From: Sphingomonas sp. BT-65
Lineage (GTDB): Bacteria > Pseudomonadota > Alphaproteobacteria > Sphingomonadales > Sphingomonadaceae
DNA length: 64,000 nt
Direction of reading: 5' to 3'
NCBI RefSeq assembly: GCF_026107375.2
Contig: NZ_JAPCIA010000001.1
Span: 2,914,001 to 2,978,000, forward strand
Shown here: one piece after another, positions 7,120 through 20,010 of the stretch
How positions within the stretch are numbered: the first letter of the stretch is position 1
Layout: every line of letters begins with the position of its first letter
Made by a program: the position numbers and the translations under genes
Notes under the pieces: model-generated
What the model saw: the letters and a program-made list of their open reading frames with translations, nothing else
Told to the model about the DNA's origin: nothing
Database searches by the model: none

Positions 7120-9757
7120 TCGAGAGCAGGATGCCCTGCTCGATCTTGGGATCGGTTTCCCCCGCGCGGTGGCGCTTGAGCAGCTCGACCTGAAGCAGGT
7201 TGAGCGGCTCGATATAGGGCAGGCGCAGCCGGATCGAGGTCTCCAGTGCCGGATGCTTCTCGAGCAGTCGCGTCTGCCGCGTCACCTCGAGCAGCTGGTC
7301 ATGCGTCGTCCGCCAGCCGTCGCGAATGCGCCCGAAGATCGAGTCGCCCAGCGCGCGGTCCTCGACCAGCGCGGCATAGCGCCCGGCAATGCCCATGTCG
7401 GACTTGGCGAGCACCATCTCCATGTTTGCCAGCGCCGAGGCGAACAGCGGCCAGCCCGCCGCCATTTCGCGCAGCAGCCCGCGGTCCTGAAACCCCGACA
7501 GCGCCGCGCCCACGCCATACCAGCCCGGCAGCATCACCCGCGCCTGCGCCCAGCTGAACACCCAGGGGATCGCGCGCAGATCCTCGATCGCGTCGGATTT
7601 CTTGCGGCTCGCCGGGCGGCTGCCGATCTTGAGGCCGGCGATCTCGGCGATCGGGGTCATCTGGCGAAAGAAGGTCCGGAAGCCCTCGGTGCCATAGACC
7701 AGGTCGCGATAGGCCTTGAACGCCGTCCCCGACAATTCCTCCATCGCGCCCTCGAAGCGCGCGGCGTCGGCGGTGCTCAGCTGCTGCGGCTCGAGGCTGG
7801 CGAGCAGCGTTGCCGAAGCCATCGCCTCGAGATTGGTCTGTGCGCTCTCACGCGTGCCGTATTTCGCCGCGATCACCTCGCCCTGCTCGGTGATGCGGAT
7901 GCGGCCCTGAACCGTGCCGGCGGGCTGCGCCTGGATCGCCTGGAACGAGGAGCCGCCGCCGCGCCCCACCGCGCCGCCGCGGCCGTGGAACAGCTGCATG
8001 CCGATCCCGGCTTCCTCGAACACCGGCTTGAGCGCGGTCGAGCCCTTGGACAGCCCCCAGGTCGAGGTGAGATATCCCCCGTCCTTGTTCGAGTCCGAAT
8101 AGCCGATCATCACTTCCTGATGCCCGCGCGCCTTGGCGATCGCGGCGACCTCGGGCAGCGCGAACCAGGCGCGCATGATGCCGGGCGCGGCCTCGAGATC
8201 GCCGATCGTCTCGAACAGCGGCACCGCCATGATATGCGCCTGCGGTTCCTCGCCCGGCACGTAGAGGCCCGCTTCCTTGAGCAGCACATGGACCTCGAGC
8301 AGGTCCGACACCGACTGCGCCATCGACACGATATACTGGCGGATCGCCGCGCGGCCGTAGCGCTCATGCGCCTCAGCGACGGCATGGACGATCGCCAGCT
8401 CCGAGGCAGTCTCCTCGCTGTAGCTCGCATAGCGGCTGGTCAGCGGGCGCGGGCTGGCGAGCTCGCGGCGCAGCAGCTCGACCCGCGCCGCCTCGTCGAG
8501 CGCGGCATAATCGGCCTCGACCCCCGCGACCTTCAAGAGCTCGGCGATCACGCGCTCGTGCACCGCGCTGTTCTGGCGCATGTCGAGCGTGGCGAGATGG
8601 AAGCCGAAGATGTCGACCGAGCGGATCAGCCGCCCGAGCGCCCCGCTCGACGCCAGCGTCTCGGCGCCTTGCCCGGCGAGCCCGCGGGCGACGGTGGCGA
8701 GATCGGCGCGGAACGCCGCCGGGTCGGGATAGCGCTCGCCGGTCAGCGCGCCGGGCCGCGGCGCGGGCTTGCCGGTGAGGTCGCGATAGGTCGCGGCGAG
8801 CCGGGCATAGATGCCCGACAGCGCGCGGCGATAGGGCTCGTCGGCGCGGCTCGCGGCATCGTCGCCGCTGCGCTCGGCCAGCGCCGCGACGCCCGCGTCG
8901 ATCTGCGCATGATGGCTCGAGATCGACAGCTCGGCGCCAAGCGCATGCACCGCGTCGAGATAGTGGCTGAGCACCGTCTCCGCCGAGCGCGACAAGGTGA
9001 GGCGCAGCGAGTCCGCGGTGACGAAGGGATTGCCGTCGCGGTCGCCGCCGATCCAGTTGCCCGGGCGCAGGAACGCCGGCACCCGGCTGCCCAGCGCGCG
9101 GTCCCAGCGGGCATGAAGCGCGGGCAAGGTGGGGAGGAACACGTCGCGCAGATAGGAGAGCGCGGTCTCGACCTCGTCGGCGACATAGAGCCGCTCCTGC
9201 CGCAGCACGCGGGTCTGCCACAGCAGCGCGACCTGGCGCACGATGCCTTCGTCGACCAGATCACCGTCGGGCGTCTCGGCGACGCCCTGGTCCTTGAGCG
9301 CCATCAGCTCGGCGATGCGGTTGCGATGGTCGATCATCGACTTGCGCCGCACCTCGGTCGGGTGCGCGGTGAGCACCGGGGCGACCAGCGCGTGCTCGAG
9401 CAATTCGGCGATCCGCTCGGGCCCGATGCCATGCTCCTTGAGGCGCGCGATCGCGTGCTCGACATCGGCGCCGGGCTCGGCGGCGATACCCTGGCGGTCC
9501 TCGGCCAGGTTGGCGAGCATCGAGAACAGCATGAAGCTGCGCACGAAATCGAGCGTCTCGTCGAGGCTCAGGCTGTCGAGGCCGGGATCGATCGAATCCG
9601 CCCCCGCGATCCCGCGATGCCGGTCGACCGAGGCCGAGCGGATATATTCGATACGCCGGAACAGCGCGTCGCCGCCATAGGCGCGGATCACGTCGCCCAG
9701 GACGCGGCCGAGATAGCGGATGTCGGGATTGTTGGTGATCGGAGGAGCGCTGGCCAT
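7082..9757 (-). CDS. ppc: Phosphoenolpyruvate carboxylase
   Basis: Replenishes oxaloacetate for the TCA cycle by carboxylating PEP with bicarbonate. About 891 residues, the normal bacterial length. Catalytic signatures are all present: VLTAHPTEVRRKSM with the active-site His near residue 135, the GYSDSNKDGGYLTSTWG motif, and the glycine-rich FHGRGGAVGRGGG loop. The C-terminus ends ATALRNSG, the expected conserved tail ending in glycine. The frame opens at a GTG (9772), but the ATG at 9757 begins MASAPPITNNPDIRYLG and is preferred; neither has a clear ribosome-binding site. The 3' end overlaps the convergent phosphatase-like gene. Confidence 0.96.
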   Translation of the reverse strand: MASAPPITNNPDIRYLGRVLGDVIRAYGGDALFRRIEYIRSASVDRHRGIAGADSIDPGLDSLSLDETLDFVRSFMLFSMLANLAEDRQGIAAEPGADVEHAIARLKEHGIGPERIAELLEHALVAPVLTAHPTEVRRKSMIDHRNRIAELMALKDQGVAETPDGDLVDEGIVRQVALLWQTRVLRQERLYVADEVETALSYLRDVFLPTLPALHARWDRALGSRVPAFLRPGNWIGGDRDGNPFVTADSLRLTLSRSAETVLSHYLDAVHALGAELSISSHHAQIDAGVAALAERSGDDAASRADEPYRRALSGIYARLAATYRDLTGKPAPRPGALTGERYPDPAAFRADLATVARGLAGQGAETLASSGALGRLIRSVDIFGFHLATLDMRQNSAVHERVIAELLKVAGVEADYAALDEAARVELLRRELASPRPLTSRYASYSEETASELAIVHAVAEAHERYGRAAIRQYIVSMAQSVSDLLEVHVLLKEAGLYVPGEEPQAHIMAVPLFETIGDLEAAPGIMRAWFALPEVAAIAKARGHQEVMIGYSDSNKDGGYLTSTWGLSKGSTALKPVFEEAGIGMQLFHGRGGAVGRGGGSSFQAIQAQPAGTVQGRIRITEQGEVIAAKYGTRESAQTNLEAMASATLLASLEPQQLSTADAARFEGAMEELSGTAFKAYRDLVYGTEGFRTFFRQMTPIAEIAGLKIGSRPASRKKSDAIEDLRAIPWVFSWAQARVMLPGWYGVGAALSGFQDRGLLREMAAGWPLFASALANMEMVLAKSDMGIAGRYAALVEDRALGDSIFGRIRDGWRTTHDQLLEVTRQTRLLEKHPALETSIRLRLPYIEPLNLLQVELLKRHRAGETDPKIEQGILLSINAIATALRNSG

Positions 9758-9828
9758 GCGCGCGTGCTGCACCGCGGCATGATCAGCGTCAACCAGTTCG
9801 TTTCTTGCGTTACGTCAAGCGCGCAGCA

Positions 9829-11484
9829 TCATGTCGCGGAGTCGTCGATCCGCCGCCGGAAGGTTTCGGGGAGGAAGAGCAGGCCGACTACCAGCGTCAA
9901 CACCGCGACGCCGATCGGGTACCACAGGCCGTAATAGATATCGCCGGTCGCCGCGACCATCGCGAAGGCGATCGTCGGCAGGAACCCGCCGAACCAGCCA
10001 TTGCCGATATGATAGGGCAGCGACATCGCGGTGTAGCGGATGCGGGTCGGGAAGATCTCGACCAGCAGCGCGGCGATCGGGCCATAGACCGCGGTGACCA
10101 GCAGCACGAGCCAGAACAGCAGCGCGACGATCAGCGGCTTGTTCATCGCCGCGGGGTCGGCCTTGGCCGGGTAGCCCGCGGCATCGAGGGCTGCCTTCAT
10201 CTCGGCCTGGCGGCCCGGAATGGCGGCCGCATTCATGCCGGCACCGATCCCTCCCTGCGGATTGAAGATCGTGATCGTCCGGTCCCCGATGACGACCTCC
10301 GCCCAGTCGTTCGCCGCAGCCCGCGAGACATAGGGTACGCCAGCCTTGGCCAGATAGGATTTGGCGACGTCGCAGGCGGTCCGGTCGAACTTGTTCCTGC
10401 CGATCGGATCGAACTGGAACGAGCAGGTCGCAGGGTCCGCGACCACGGTTACCGGCGCACTGGCCTGTGCCGCCGCCAGCGCGGGGTTGGCGGCTCCGGT
10501 CAGCGCGTGGAACACCGGGAAATAGGTCAGCGCGGCGAGCGCGCAGCCGGCGAGGATGATCTTCTTGCGCCCGATCTTGTCGGAGAGCCAGCCGAAGATC
10601 ACGAAGAACGGCGTGCCGATCACCAGCGCGATCGCGATCAGGATGTTGGCGGTGGCGCCGTCGACCTTGAGCGTCTTCTCGAGGAAGAACAGCGCATAGA
10701 ATTGCCCCGTATACCAGACCACCGCCTGGCCGGCGACCGCGCCGAGCAGCACGATCAGCACCACGCGCAGGTTGCGCCAGGTGCCGAACGCCTCGCTGAA
10801 CGGCGCCTTGGAGGTCGTGCCCTCCTCCTTCATCTTCTGGTAGACCGGGCTCTCGGCGAGCTGGAGCCGGATCCACAGCGAGACGCCGAGCAGGATGATC
10901 GAGACGAGGAAGGGCAGGCGCCAGCCCCATTCGGCGAATGCGGTCTCGCCGATCGCGGTGCGGATGCCGATCACGATGAGCAGCGCCGCGAACAGGCCGA
11001 GCGTCGCGGTGGTCTGGATCCAGCTGGTGAACAGCCCGCGCTTCCCCTCGGGCGCATGCTCGGCCACATAGGTGGCGGCGCCGCCATATTCGCCGCCGAG
11101 CGCGAGGCCCTGGACGAGGCGCAGCAGCACCAGGATCACCGGCGCGGCGACGCCGATGCTGGCATAGCTCGGCAGCAACCCGACCGCGAAGGTCGACAGG
11201 CCCATCAGCCCCATCGTCACGAGGAAGGTATATTTGCGCCCGACCACGTCGCCGAGCCGCCCGAACACCAGCGCTCCGAACGGCCGCACTGCGAACCCCG
11301 CGGCGAACGCGCCCAGGGCGAGGATGAACCCGGTGGTCTCGTTCACCCCGGAGAAGAATTTGGCGGAAATGACGGTCGCGAGCAGGCCGTAGAGATAGAA
11401 ATCATACCATTCGAACACCGTACCGAGCGACGAGGCGACGATCACCTTGCGCTCGTTGCGGCCTGCGACTGCTGGAGCCGTCAT
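9829..11484 (-). CDS. MHS-family MFS transporter with large periplasmic insert
   Basis: A 551-residue inner-membrane symporter of the metabolite:H+ symporter group (KgtP, ProP, ShiA relatives). It begins with the hallmark SLGTVFEWYDFYLYG in helix 1, has motif A-like GRLGDVVGRKYTF and the GLALGGEYGGAATYVAEHAP segment. Typical members have about 430-450 residues; the extra 100 lie between predicted helices 9 and 10 (roughly residues 345-450), contain two cysteines, and would face the periplasm. The substrate is unknown. The frame stays open to 12000 but overlaps rlpA; the ATG at 11484 has a GGGGAGGGGA ribosome-binding site. Confidence 0.9.
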   Translation of the reverse strand: MTAPAVAGRNERKVIVASSLGTVFEWYDFYLYGLLATVISAKFFSGVNETTGFILALGAFAAGFAVRPFGALVFGRLGDVVGRKYTFLVTMGLMGLSTFAVGLLPSYASIGVAAPVILVLLRLVQGLALGGEYGGAATYVAEHAPEGKRGLFTSWIQTTATLGLFAALLIVIGIRTAIGETAFAEWGWRLPFLVSIILLGVSLWIRLQLAESPVYQKMKEEGTTSKAPFSEAFGTWRNLRVVLIVLLGAVAGQAVVWYTGQFYALFFLEKTLKVDGATANILIAIALVIGTPFFVIFGWLSDKIGRKKIILAGCALAALTYFPVFHALTGAANPALAAAQASAPVTVVADPATCSFQFDPIGRNKFDRTACDVAKSYLAKAGVPYVSRAAANDWAEVVIGDRTITIFNPQGGIGAGMNAAAIPGRQAEMKAALDAAGYPAKADPAAMNKPLIVALLFWLVLLVTAVYGPIAALLVEIFPTRIRYTAMSLPYHIGNGWFGGFLPTIAFAMVAATGDIYYGLWYPIGVAVLTLVVGLLFLPETFRRRIDDSAT

Positions 11485-11588
11485 GCATTCCCCTCCCCAA
11501 TTTATGTGATTTAATGGTGGCGCGTTTCGCGGAGCGCGTCGAGCAAGATTTTCTGAAGGGGGTGTCGAATTGCGCCCTGGCCGTAACG

Positions 11589-11963
11589 TCAGTCGTCGAG
11601 CAGCGCCAGGCTGACCTTGGCCGTGCCGCTGCGGTGCATCCCGATCTCGCGCGCGGCGGCGTGGCTCAAGTCGATCACGCGCCCGGCGCGGAACGGGCCG
11701 CGATCGTTGATCCGCACCACCACGCTGCGGCCGGTGGCAAGGTTGGTCACGCGCATGCGGCTGCCGAACGGCGCGGTGCGGTGCGCGGCGGTGAGCGTGT
11801 CGGGGTCGCAGCGCTCGCCATTGGCGGTGCGGTTGCCGGCGATCTCGCGGCTGAAATAGCTTGCCGTCCCGCTGCCGAGATCGGTGCCCGCTTCCTCCTC
11901 GTCCGCCGCCACGGCCGGGACCGCGGCGAAAAGCGCGAGCGCGATGGCGAATGGTCCCCGCAT
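11589..11963 (-). CDS. rlpA: RlpA-like septal ring lytic transglycosylase family protein
   Basis: A 124-residue exported protein consisting of a signal peptide (cut after AVPAVAA) and one double-psi beta-barrel domain: GTASYFSREIAGNRTANGE, then APFGSRMRVTNLATGRSVVV and the near-invariant RINDRGPFRAGRVIDLSHAA. RlpA proteins cleave or bind denuded peptidoglycan at the septum. This one lacks the lipobox and the SPOR domain of E. coli or Pseudomonas RlpA, so it is a short soluble periplasmic form. The start is the ATG at 11963 behind AAGGGGACGGG; the longer open frame upstream runs into gyrB territory. Confidence 0.9.
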   Translation of the reverse strand: MRGPFAIALALFAAVPAVAADEEEAGTDLGSGTASYFSREIAGNRTANGERCDPDTLTAAHRTAPFGSRMRVTNLATGRSVVVRINDRGPFRAGRVIDLSHAAAREIGMHRSGTAKVSLALLDD

Positions 11964-11995
11964 CCCCGTCCCCTTTTCGACGGAAGGGGTGAAAC

Positions 11996-12038
11996 AACAA
12001 CGGCGCCGAACGGCAATCCGTTCAGCGCCGCGTTGTTT
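11996..12038 (-). terminator. gyrB terminator hairpin
   Basis: AACAACGGCGCCGAACGG pairs with CCGTTCAGCGCCGCGTTGTT across a CAAT loop, with one mismatch and a two-base bulge. On the minus strand it lies directly after the gyrB stop codon (12050-12052) and before the rlpA start (11963). The arm itself ends in TTGTT but no longer T run follows. It very probably ends the gyrB transcript. Confidence 0.65.
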
Positions 12039-12049
12039 GGAATCCGCGA

Positions 12050-15067
<3,018 letters not shown>

Positions 15068-15111
15068 CTACGCATTAATCGTGTCTTATCCGTGTGCCGG
15101 GGGGCATCTTT

Positions 15112-15747
15112 ATGCGTAGTGTTGCACTCGCCGTCCTTGTCTCGTTCGTCCTCGCCGGGTGCGCCGCGACGCGCGAAACCGCGGTGGTCAGCGTGGCGCA
15201 AATCGAGATCATCGACGATGGCGGCGCCGGACAGGTGATCCGACCGGCCGATCAGGCAAAGCTCGATGCGCTGCCGGCGATCTGGCGGGCCGTCTGGGGC
15301 CAGTCGCCCGGACGCGTGCGCGCGGTCGAGGGCGCGCTGCTCGAACCGGGCGCGGCGCTCGATCATCCCGAACTCAGCCCCGGCTCCTATAATTGCCGCC
15401 TGATCCGGCTCGGCCGCCGTGCCGGCGCGCGCCGGATGCGCAGCTTCCCGACGCATTTCTGCCATGTCGGCGCGGCCAATGGCGGGCTCAACTTCACCAA
15501 GCAGACCGGCAGCGACCTGCCCGCCGGCCATCTCTACAAGACCGAGAAACGCTATACCTTCGTCGGCGCGCTGCAACGCGCGCAGGGCGACAATTCATTG
15601 GTCTATGGCACCGATCAGGCGCGCGACATCGCCGGGGTGGTCGAGCGGGTCGGCCCGTTCCGCTGGCGCATGGTCGTGCCCGTGGGCGAGCAGGACCTCG
15701 ACGTCCTCGAACTGACCCCGGTACCCGTCGAGCGGCAGGCGAGCTGA
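15112..15747 (+). CDS. DUF4893 family lipoprotein
   Basis: A 211-residue exported protein. A signal peptide ending in LAGC (Cys16) predicts lipidation. The mature protein has the DUF4893 features: a D-x-x-K-L-D-A-L-P-A-I-W opening helix, PGSYNCRLIRLGR, the F-x-C of SFPTHFCHVG, then LYKTEKRYTFVGAL and VERVGPFRWRMVVP near the C-terminus. The two conserved cysteines could form a disulfide. Function unknown. A close structural paralogue is encoded at 46199-46819. The start at 15112 follows a GGGGGC stretch; a GTG at 15094 is possible. A CtrA box lies upstream. Confidence 0.85.
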   Translation: MRSVALAVLVSFVLAGCAATRETAVVSVAQIEIIDDGGAGQVIRPADQAKLDALPAIWRAVWGQSPGRVRAVEGALLEPGAALDHPELSPGSYNCRLIRLGRRAGARRMRSFPTHFCHVGAANGGLNFTKQTGSDLPAGHLYKTEKRYTFVGALQRAQGDNSLVYGTDQARDIAGVVERVGPFRWRMVVPVGEQDLDVLELTPVPVERQAS

Positions 15748-15756
15748 CCGCGGCGG

Positions 15757-16818
15757 CTAGTCCAGGCTCACAACGCCATCGCGCACCGTGTAGCGGGTCG
15801 CCTCGCCGATCCCCTCGAACAGCTCGGGCTCGGTCCCGGTCATCCATACCTGTCCGCGCCCCGCGAGCCGCTCGAACAGCGCGCGCCTGCGGCTGGGGTC
15901 GAGATGCGCGGCGACCTCGTCGAGCAGCAGCACCGGCGCGCGGCCGGTGCGATCCGCGACCAGCTCGGCATGGGCGAGGACGATGCCGAGCAGCAGCGCC
16001 TTTTGCTCCCCGGTCGAACAAAGCTGCGCGGGCTGGCCCTTGCCGAGATGGGTGACGGCGAGGTCTTGCCGATGTGGCCCGGCGAGCGTGCGCCCCGCGG
16101 CAGCATCGCGCGTGCGGCCTGAGCGCAGCGCGTGCGCCAGATCGGCCACGGCCTGCCCTTCGAGCGCCAGCCCCGCCCGTGCGAACGGCCCCTCGGCCTG
16201 GTCCGCCAACCGCGCCGCCAGCGCCTCGACCGCGCCGCGCCGCGCTGCATCGATCGCCGCGCCATGCTCGGCCATGCGTGCCTCCAGCGCGGTCAGCCAG
16301 TCGGGATCGGCCGGTTCCTCGGCCGCCAGCAGCCGGTTGCGCTCGCGCATCGCCGCCTCGTAGCGCGCGGTGTGGTGCGCATGCCCCGGCGCCAGCGCGA
16401 GGGTCAGCCGATCGAGGAAGCGCCGCCGTTCGCTCGCCGGTTCGACGAACAGCCGGTCCATCGCCGGGGTCAGCCACAGCACGGTGAGCCATTCGGCGAG
16501 GCTCGCCGCCGCCGCCGCCGCGCCGTTGACGCGCACCACGCGCCGCTCGGGCGCGGCCGCCTGCGTTCCGGTGCCGATTTCGATCCCGTCGGCCAAAGTC
16601 GCCGCCACCGCGAACCCGCCGTTGCCGCCCTGCCGCGCGATCTCGGGCAGTGGCGCACGGCGCAGGCCCCGTCCGGGCGCGAGCAGCGACACCGCCTCGA
16701 GCACATTGGTCTTGCCCGCGCCATTGTCCCCGGTCAGCACCACGAACCCGGCCCCGGGGGTCAGGGTGGCGGCCGCATGGTTGCGGAAATCGGTGAGGAC
16801 GAGGCGGGCGAGGGCCAT
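15757..16818 (-). CDS. recF: DNA replication and repair protein RecF
   Basis: SMC-like ATPase that helps load RecA at single-stranded gaps during replication repair; 353 residues. The N-terminal [17 protein letters not shown] and Walker [10 protein letters not shown] are followed by the ABC signature [19 protein letters not shown] and Walker [15 protein letters not shown], all in the right order. The ATG at 16818 gives the classical short lead-in ([11 protein letters not shown]). The 3' end faces the DUF4893 gene with only 9 bases between stop codons. recF is near gyrB as in many bacteria, although not directly adjacent. Confidence 0.95.
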   Translation of the reverse strand: MALARLVLTDFRNHAAATLTPGAGFVVLTGDNGAGKTNVLEAVSLLAPGRGLRRAPLPEIARQGGNGGFAVAATLADGIEIGTGTQAAAPERRVVRVNGAAAAAASLAEWLTVLWLTPAMDRLFVEPASERRRFLDRLTLALAPGHAHHTARYEAAMRERNRLLAAEEPADPDWLTALEARMAEHGAAIDAARRGAVEALAARLADQAEGPFARAGLALEGQAVADLAHALRSGRTRDAAAGRTLAGPHRQDLAVTHLGKGQPAQLCSTGEQKALLLGIVLAHAELVADRTGRAPVLLLDEVAAHLDPSRRRALFERLAGRGQVWMTGTEPELFEGIGEATRYTVRDGVVSLD

Positions 16819-16855
16819 CCGACCGCCTCTAGCGCGGCGGCAGGCGTGCGAACAG

Positions 16856-17212
16856 CTACCGTGCGGCGATCCGCCCGACGCGCACCAGCACCCCATCGGG
16901 ATCGCTCACCGCGAACTCGTAAGTGCCCCATGGCTTGAGGTGCGGCGCGCCCGGCTCGATGATCGCCTCGCGCACACGGTCCGCGACGGCATCGACATCG
17001 TCGACATAGAGGTACAGGCCGAACGGATTGTACGGCGCCTGCAGCGCCGACATGTCCTCGGCGCGCAGGTGCAGGTCCCAGCCCTTGCCGTCGGTCAGGA
17101 TGCGATAGTCGCCATAGTCGCTCTCCGGTACGAAGCCGAGCCGCTCGTAAAAGGCCTGGCTGCGGTCGAGGTCCTGGCACGGCAGAATCGCCGCTATCCG
17201 GTGGTCGGGCAT
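16856..17212 (-). CDS. VOC family protein (bleomycin-resistance/glyoxalase-like)
   Basis: A 118-residue single VOC (vicinal oxygen chelate) unit: [20 protein letters not shown] with FVPE forms the first beta-alpha-beta-beta-beta module and [19 protein letters not shown] the second. The C-terminus has the conserved [16 protein letters not shown] pattern. Of the usual metal ligands, the final Glu position appears replaced near VLVRVG, so it may be a binding or resistance protein rather than a metalloenzyme. Substrate unknown. Its start is 85 bases from the divergent thrS start. Confidence 0.8.
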   Translation of the reverse strand: MPDHRIAAILPCQDLDRSQAFYERLGFVPESDYGDYRILTDGKGWDLHLRAEDMSALQAPYNPFGLYLYVDDVDAVADRVREAIIEPGAPHLKPWGTYEFAVSDPDGVLVRVGRIAAR

Positions 17213-17297
17213 CGTTTCGTCTGCCTTCTTGCCTATATCGCTTTCGCGCGGGCATAAGCCGCGCTCCGAAGACCTCCTAACAGAAAGCACCGATCCC

Positions 17298-19301
17298 GTG
17301 TCCGAGATGTTCCGAATTACGCTGCCCGACGGTTCCGTCCGCGAGGTAGCCCCGGGGACCACCCCGGCGGACATCGCCGCGGCGATCGGTCCGGGCCTCG
17401 CCAAGGCGGCGATCGCCGCGCGCGTCGACGGCGAACTGCGCGACATCACCCGCCCGCTGGAGGGCAACGTGCAACTCGCGCTCGTCACCTCGCGCGACGA
17501 GGCCGATGCGCTCGAGCTTGCGCGCCACGACTATGCGCACGTCCTCGCCGAGGCGGTGCAGTCGCTGTTCCCGGGCACGCAGATCACCTTCGGCCCGGCG
17601 ACCGACGACGGCTTTTATTACGACTTCGCCCCCAAGGGCCGGCCCTTTACCGAGGAGGACCTGCCCGCGATCGAGGAGGCGATGCGCAAGATCATCGCGC
17701 AGGACCAGCCACTGATCCGCGAGGTGTGGAGCCGCGCCGACCTCATCGCGCGCTGGAAAGCGCAGGGCGAGACGTTCAAGGCCGAATGGGCGGCCGAGCT
17801 GCCCGAGAATGAGGAACTGACCGTCTATCGCGCGGGCAAGGGCGAGGACGCCTGGCTCGACATGTGCCGCGGCCCGCACCTTGCCTCGACCGGCAAGCTC
17901 GATCCCCAGGCATTCAAGCTGACGCGCGTCTCGGGCGCCTATTGGCGCGGCGACCAGAAGAACGCGATGCTCTCGCGCATCTACGGCACCGGCTGGCTCA
18001 ACAAAAAGCAGCTCGACGCGCACCTCCACAAGCTCGAGGAAGCGGCCAAGCGCGACCATCGCAAGCTCGGGCAGGAGATGGACTTGTTCCACCTCCAGGC
18101 CGAGGCGCACGGCAGCGTCTTCTGGCACCCCAAGGGCTATATGATCTGGCGCGAGCTGGAGGCCTATATGCGCCGCGCGATCGACGCCGCCGGCTATCGC
18201 GAGGTCAAGACCCCGCAGGTGATGGACGCGCGCCAGTGGGAGCAGTCGGGCCATTGGGGCAAGTATCGCGAGAACATGTTCGTCATCCCCGACGAGGTGC
18301 CGAACGTCGAGGAGGACGGCCCGCTCGTCTCGAACGACGCCGAGTGGATGGCATTGAAGCCGATGAACTGCCCGGCGCACATCCTGATCTTCAAGCAGGG
18401 GATCAAGTCGTACCGCGACCTGCCGCTGCGCTTCTACGAAAATGGCTGCTGCCACCGCAACGAGCCGCACGGCGCGCTGCACGGCCTGATGCGCGTGCGC
18501 CAGTTCACCCAGGACGACGCGCACATCTTCTGCCGCGAGGACCAGATCGTCGACGAGGTGCAGGCGTTCTGCGCGCTCGCCGACCGCATCTATCGCGACT
18601 TCGGCTTCACCTATTCGATCAAGCTCGCGTTGCGCCCCGACAAGCGCTTCGGCACCGAGGAGATGTGGGACCAGGCCGAGGCGGAGCTGCGCGACGCCGT
18701 GGTCCGCGCCGGCCTCGCGACGCCCGAATATGGCTGGGAGGAACTTCCGGGCGAGGGCGCCTTCTACGCGCCCAAGCTCGAATGGCACCTCACTGACGCG
18801 ATCGGGCGGACGTGGCAGGTCGGCACGATCCAGTCGGACCGCGTGCTGCCCGACCGCCTCGACGCGTCCTATGTCGGCGAGGATGGCGAGCGCCATCGCC
18901 CGGTGATGCTCCACCGCGCGATCTTCGGCTCGTACGAGCGCTTCATTGGCATCCTGATCGAGCATTTCGCCGGCCGCCTGCCGGCTTGGCTCGCGCCGGT
19001 CCAGGCGGTGGTCGCGACGATCGTCTCCGACGCCGATGATTACGCCAAGAACGCTGTCACCCAGCTCAAGGCCGCCGGCATCCGCGCCGAGAGCGACCTG
19101 CGCAACGAGAAGATCAACTACAAGGTGCGCGAGCATTCGCTGGCGAAGGTCCCGCACCTGCTGGTGGTCGGCAAGCGCGAGGCGGAGGAGGGCACCGTCG
19201 CCATCCGCAGCCTCGGCGTCGAGGGGCAGCGCGTGATCCCGCTCGCCGAGGCGATCGCCTGGCTCAAGGGCGAGGGCACGCCGCCGGACCTGCGGGGGTG
19301 A
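17298..19301 (+). CDS. thrS: Threonine--tRNA ligase
   Basis: Class II aminoacyl-tRNA synthetase of 667 residues. Domain order is an N-terminal TGS domain ([20 protein letters not shown]), the editing domain with [12 protein letters not shown] and zinc-like H-x3-H, and the catalytic core. The core holds the zinc-binding Cys in [15 protein letters not shown], motif 2 [17 protein letters not shown] and the HIFC segment. Last comes an anticodon-binding domain. The GTG at 17298 gives [11 protein letters not shown], the usual sphingomonad N-terminus; an ATG three codons later (17307) is the alternative. The stop overlaps the AraC-type gene by 4 bases. No T-box leader is visible. Confidence 0.96.
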   Translation: MSEMFRITLPDGSVREVAPGTTPADIAAAIGPGLAKAAIAARVDGELRDITRPLEGNVQLALVTSRDEADALELARHDYAHVLAEAVQSLFPGTQITFGPATDDGFYYDFAPKGRPFTEEDLPAIEEAMRKIIAQDQPLIREVWSRADLIARWKAQGETFKAEWAAELPENEELTVYRAGKGEDAWLDMCRGPHLASTGKLDPQAFKLTRVSGAYWRGDQKNAMLSRIYGTGWLNKKQLDAHLHKLEEAAKRDHRKLGQEMDLFHLQAEAHGSVFWHPKGYMIWRELEAYMRRAIDAAGYREVKTPQVMDARQWEQSGHWGKYRENMFVIPDEVPNVEEDGPLVSNDAEWMALKPMNCPAHILIFKQGIKSYRDLPLRFYENGCCHRNEPHGALHGLMRVRQFTQDDAHIFCREDQIVDEVQAFCALADRIYRDFGFTYSIKLALRPDKRFGTEEMWDQAEAELRDAVVRAGLATPEYGWEELPGEGAFYAPKLEWHLTDAIGRTWQVGTIQSDRVLPDRLDASYVGEDGERHRPVMLHRAIFGSYERFIGILIEHFAGRLPAWLAPVQAVVATIVSDADDYAKNAVTQLKAAGIRAESDLRNEKINYKVREHSLAKVPHLLVVGKREAEEGTVAIRSLGVEGQRVIPLAEAIAWLKGEGTPPDLRG

Positions 19302-19960
19302 CCTTCCACGCCGCCATCGGCCGCCACGGCGCGGGCGAGCGGCTGGCACGGCACCGGCATGCGCAGGGCTATGTCGCGGTCGTGCTCGACGGCGGCTATC
19401 TCGAAGCGGGCGAGAGCGGCCGCATCCGCGCGCGGGCGGGGATGGCGGTCGTCCATCACGCCTGGTCGGCGCACCAGGACGGGTTCGGCGCGACCGGCGC
19501 GCAGGTGCTCAACCTGCCGCTGCCTGCCGGGCTGGCCGAGGGCCCGGTGCGCATCACCGACCCCGATGCGGTCGCGCGCCTCGCCGAACGCGATCCCCTC
19601 GCCGCTGCGGAACTGGTCCGCGAAACCGCCGCCGCGCTCGCCGCTCCTCCCAGTGACTGGCCCGACCTGCTCGCCGCCGCGCTCGCGGCCGATCCGTCGT
19701 TGCCGATCCGCGATTGGGCGCACGCGACCAGCCTCGATCCCGCCTCGGTCAGCCGCGGCTTCGCGCGCGCCTATGGCGTCAGCCCCAAGCGCTTCCGGCT
19801 CGAACTGCGCACCCGTCGCGCCGTTCGCGCACTCACGGGCTGGCGCGGCACGCTCGCCGCGCTCGCCGCCGAGCATGGCTTTGCCGATCAGGCGCATTTC
19901 GCCCGCGCCGCCGGGGCGCTCACCGGCCTTCCACCCTCGCGGCTGCGCTTGCTGCGCTAG
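19298..19960 (+). CDS. AraC-family transcriptional regulator
   Basis: A 220-residue regulator. The N-terminal half is a small cupin-like sensor ([33 protein letters not shown]). The C-terminal 100 residues form the double helix-turn-helix of AraC proteins, with [17 protein letters not shown] and a second unit ending [15 protein letters not shown] and LPPSRLR. It starts at the GTG at 19298, which overlaps the thrS TGA (GTGA), so it is translated from the thrS message, an unusual arrangement for a regulator. Effector and targets are unknown. Confidence 0.85.
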   Translation: MTFHAAIGRHGAGERLARHRHAQGYVAVVLDGGYLEAGESGRIRARAGMAVVHHAWSAHQDGFGATGAQVLNLPLPAGLAEGPVRITDPDAVARLAERDPLAAAELVRETAAALAAPPSDWPDLLAAALAADPSLPIRDWAHATSLDPASVSRGFARAYGVSPKRFRLELRTRRAVRALTGWRGTLAALAAEHGFADQAHFARAAGALTGLPPSRLRLLR

Positions 19961-19986
19961 GGCAAAGTCCGTTCAAGCCGGCGTGG

Positions 19987-20006
19987 GTGCTATAGGATAG
20001 TAGCAC
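19987..20006 (+). promoter_or_regulatory. Inverted repeat just before an ATG
   Basis: GTGCTA at 19987-19992 and TAGCAC at 20001-20006 are perfect reverse complements around an 8-base loop (TAGGATAG) that contains the only ribosome-binding-like AGGA before the ATG at 20011. It could be a protein-binding site or an RNA hairpin that presents or hides the ribosome-binding site of the next gene. Confidence 0.35.
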
Positions 20007-20010
20007 AGTC

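Noticed and set aside
6863..9934. Long plus-strand open frame of over 1000 codons
   Set aside because: It runs antisense to ppc, whose product has full catalytic motifs; the frame's product is low-complexity R/A/G-rich, as expected for a shadow frame in GC-rich DNA.
11485..12000. N-terminal extension of the MHS transporter to 12000
   Set aside because: It would overlap rlpA in another frame; the ATG at 11484 has a strong ribosome-binding site and the correct family N-terminus.
17213..17297. T-box or attenuator before thrS
   Set aside because: No T-box motif or terminator/antiterminator pair was found in the 85-base gap.
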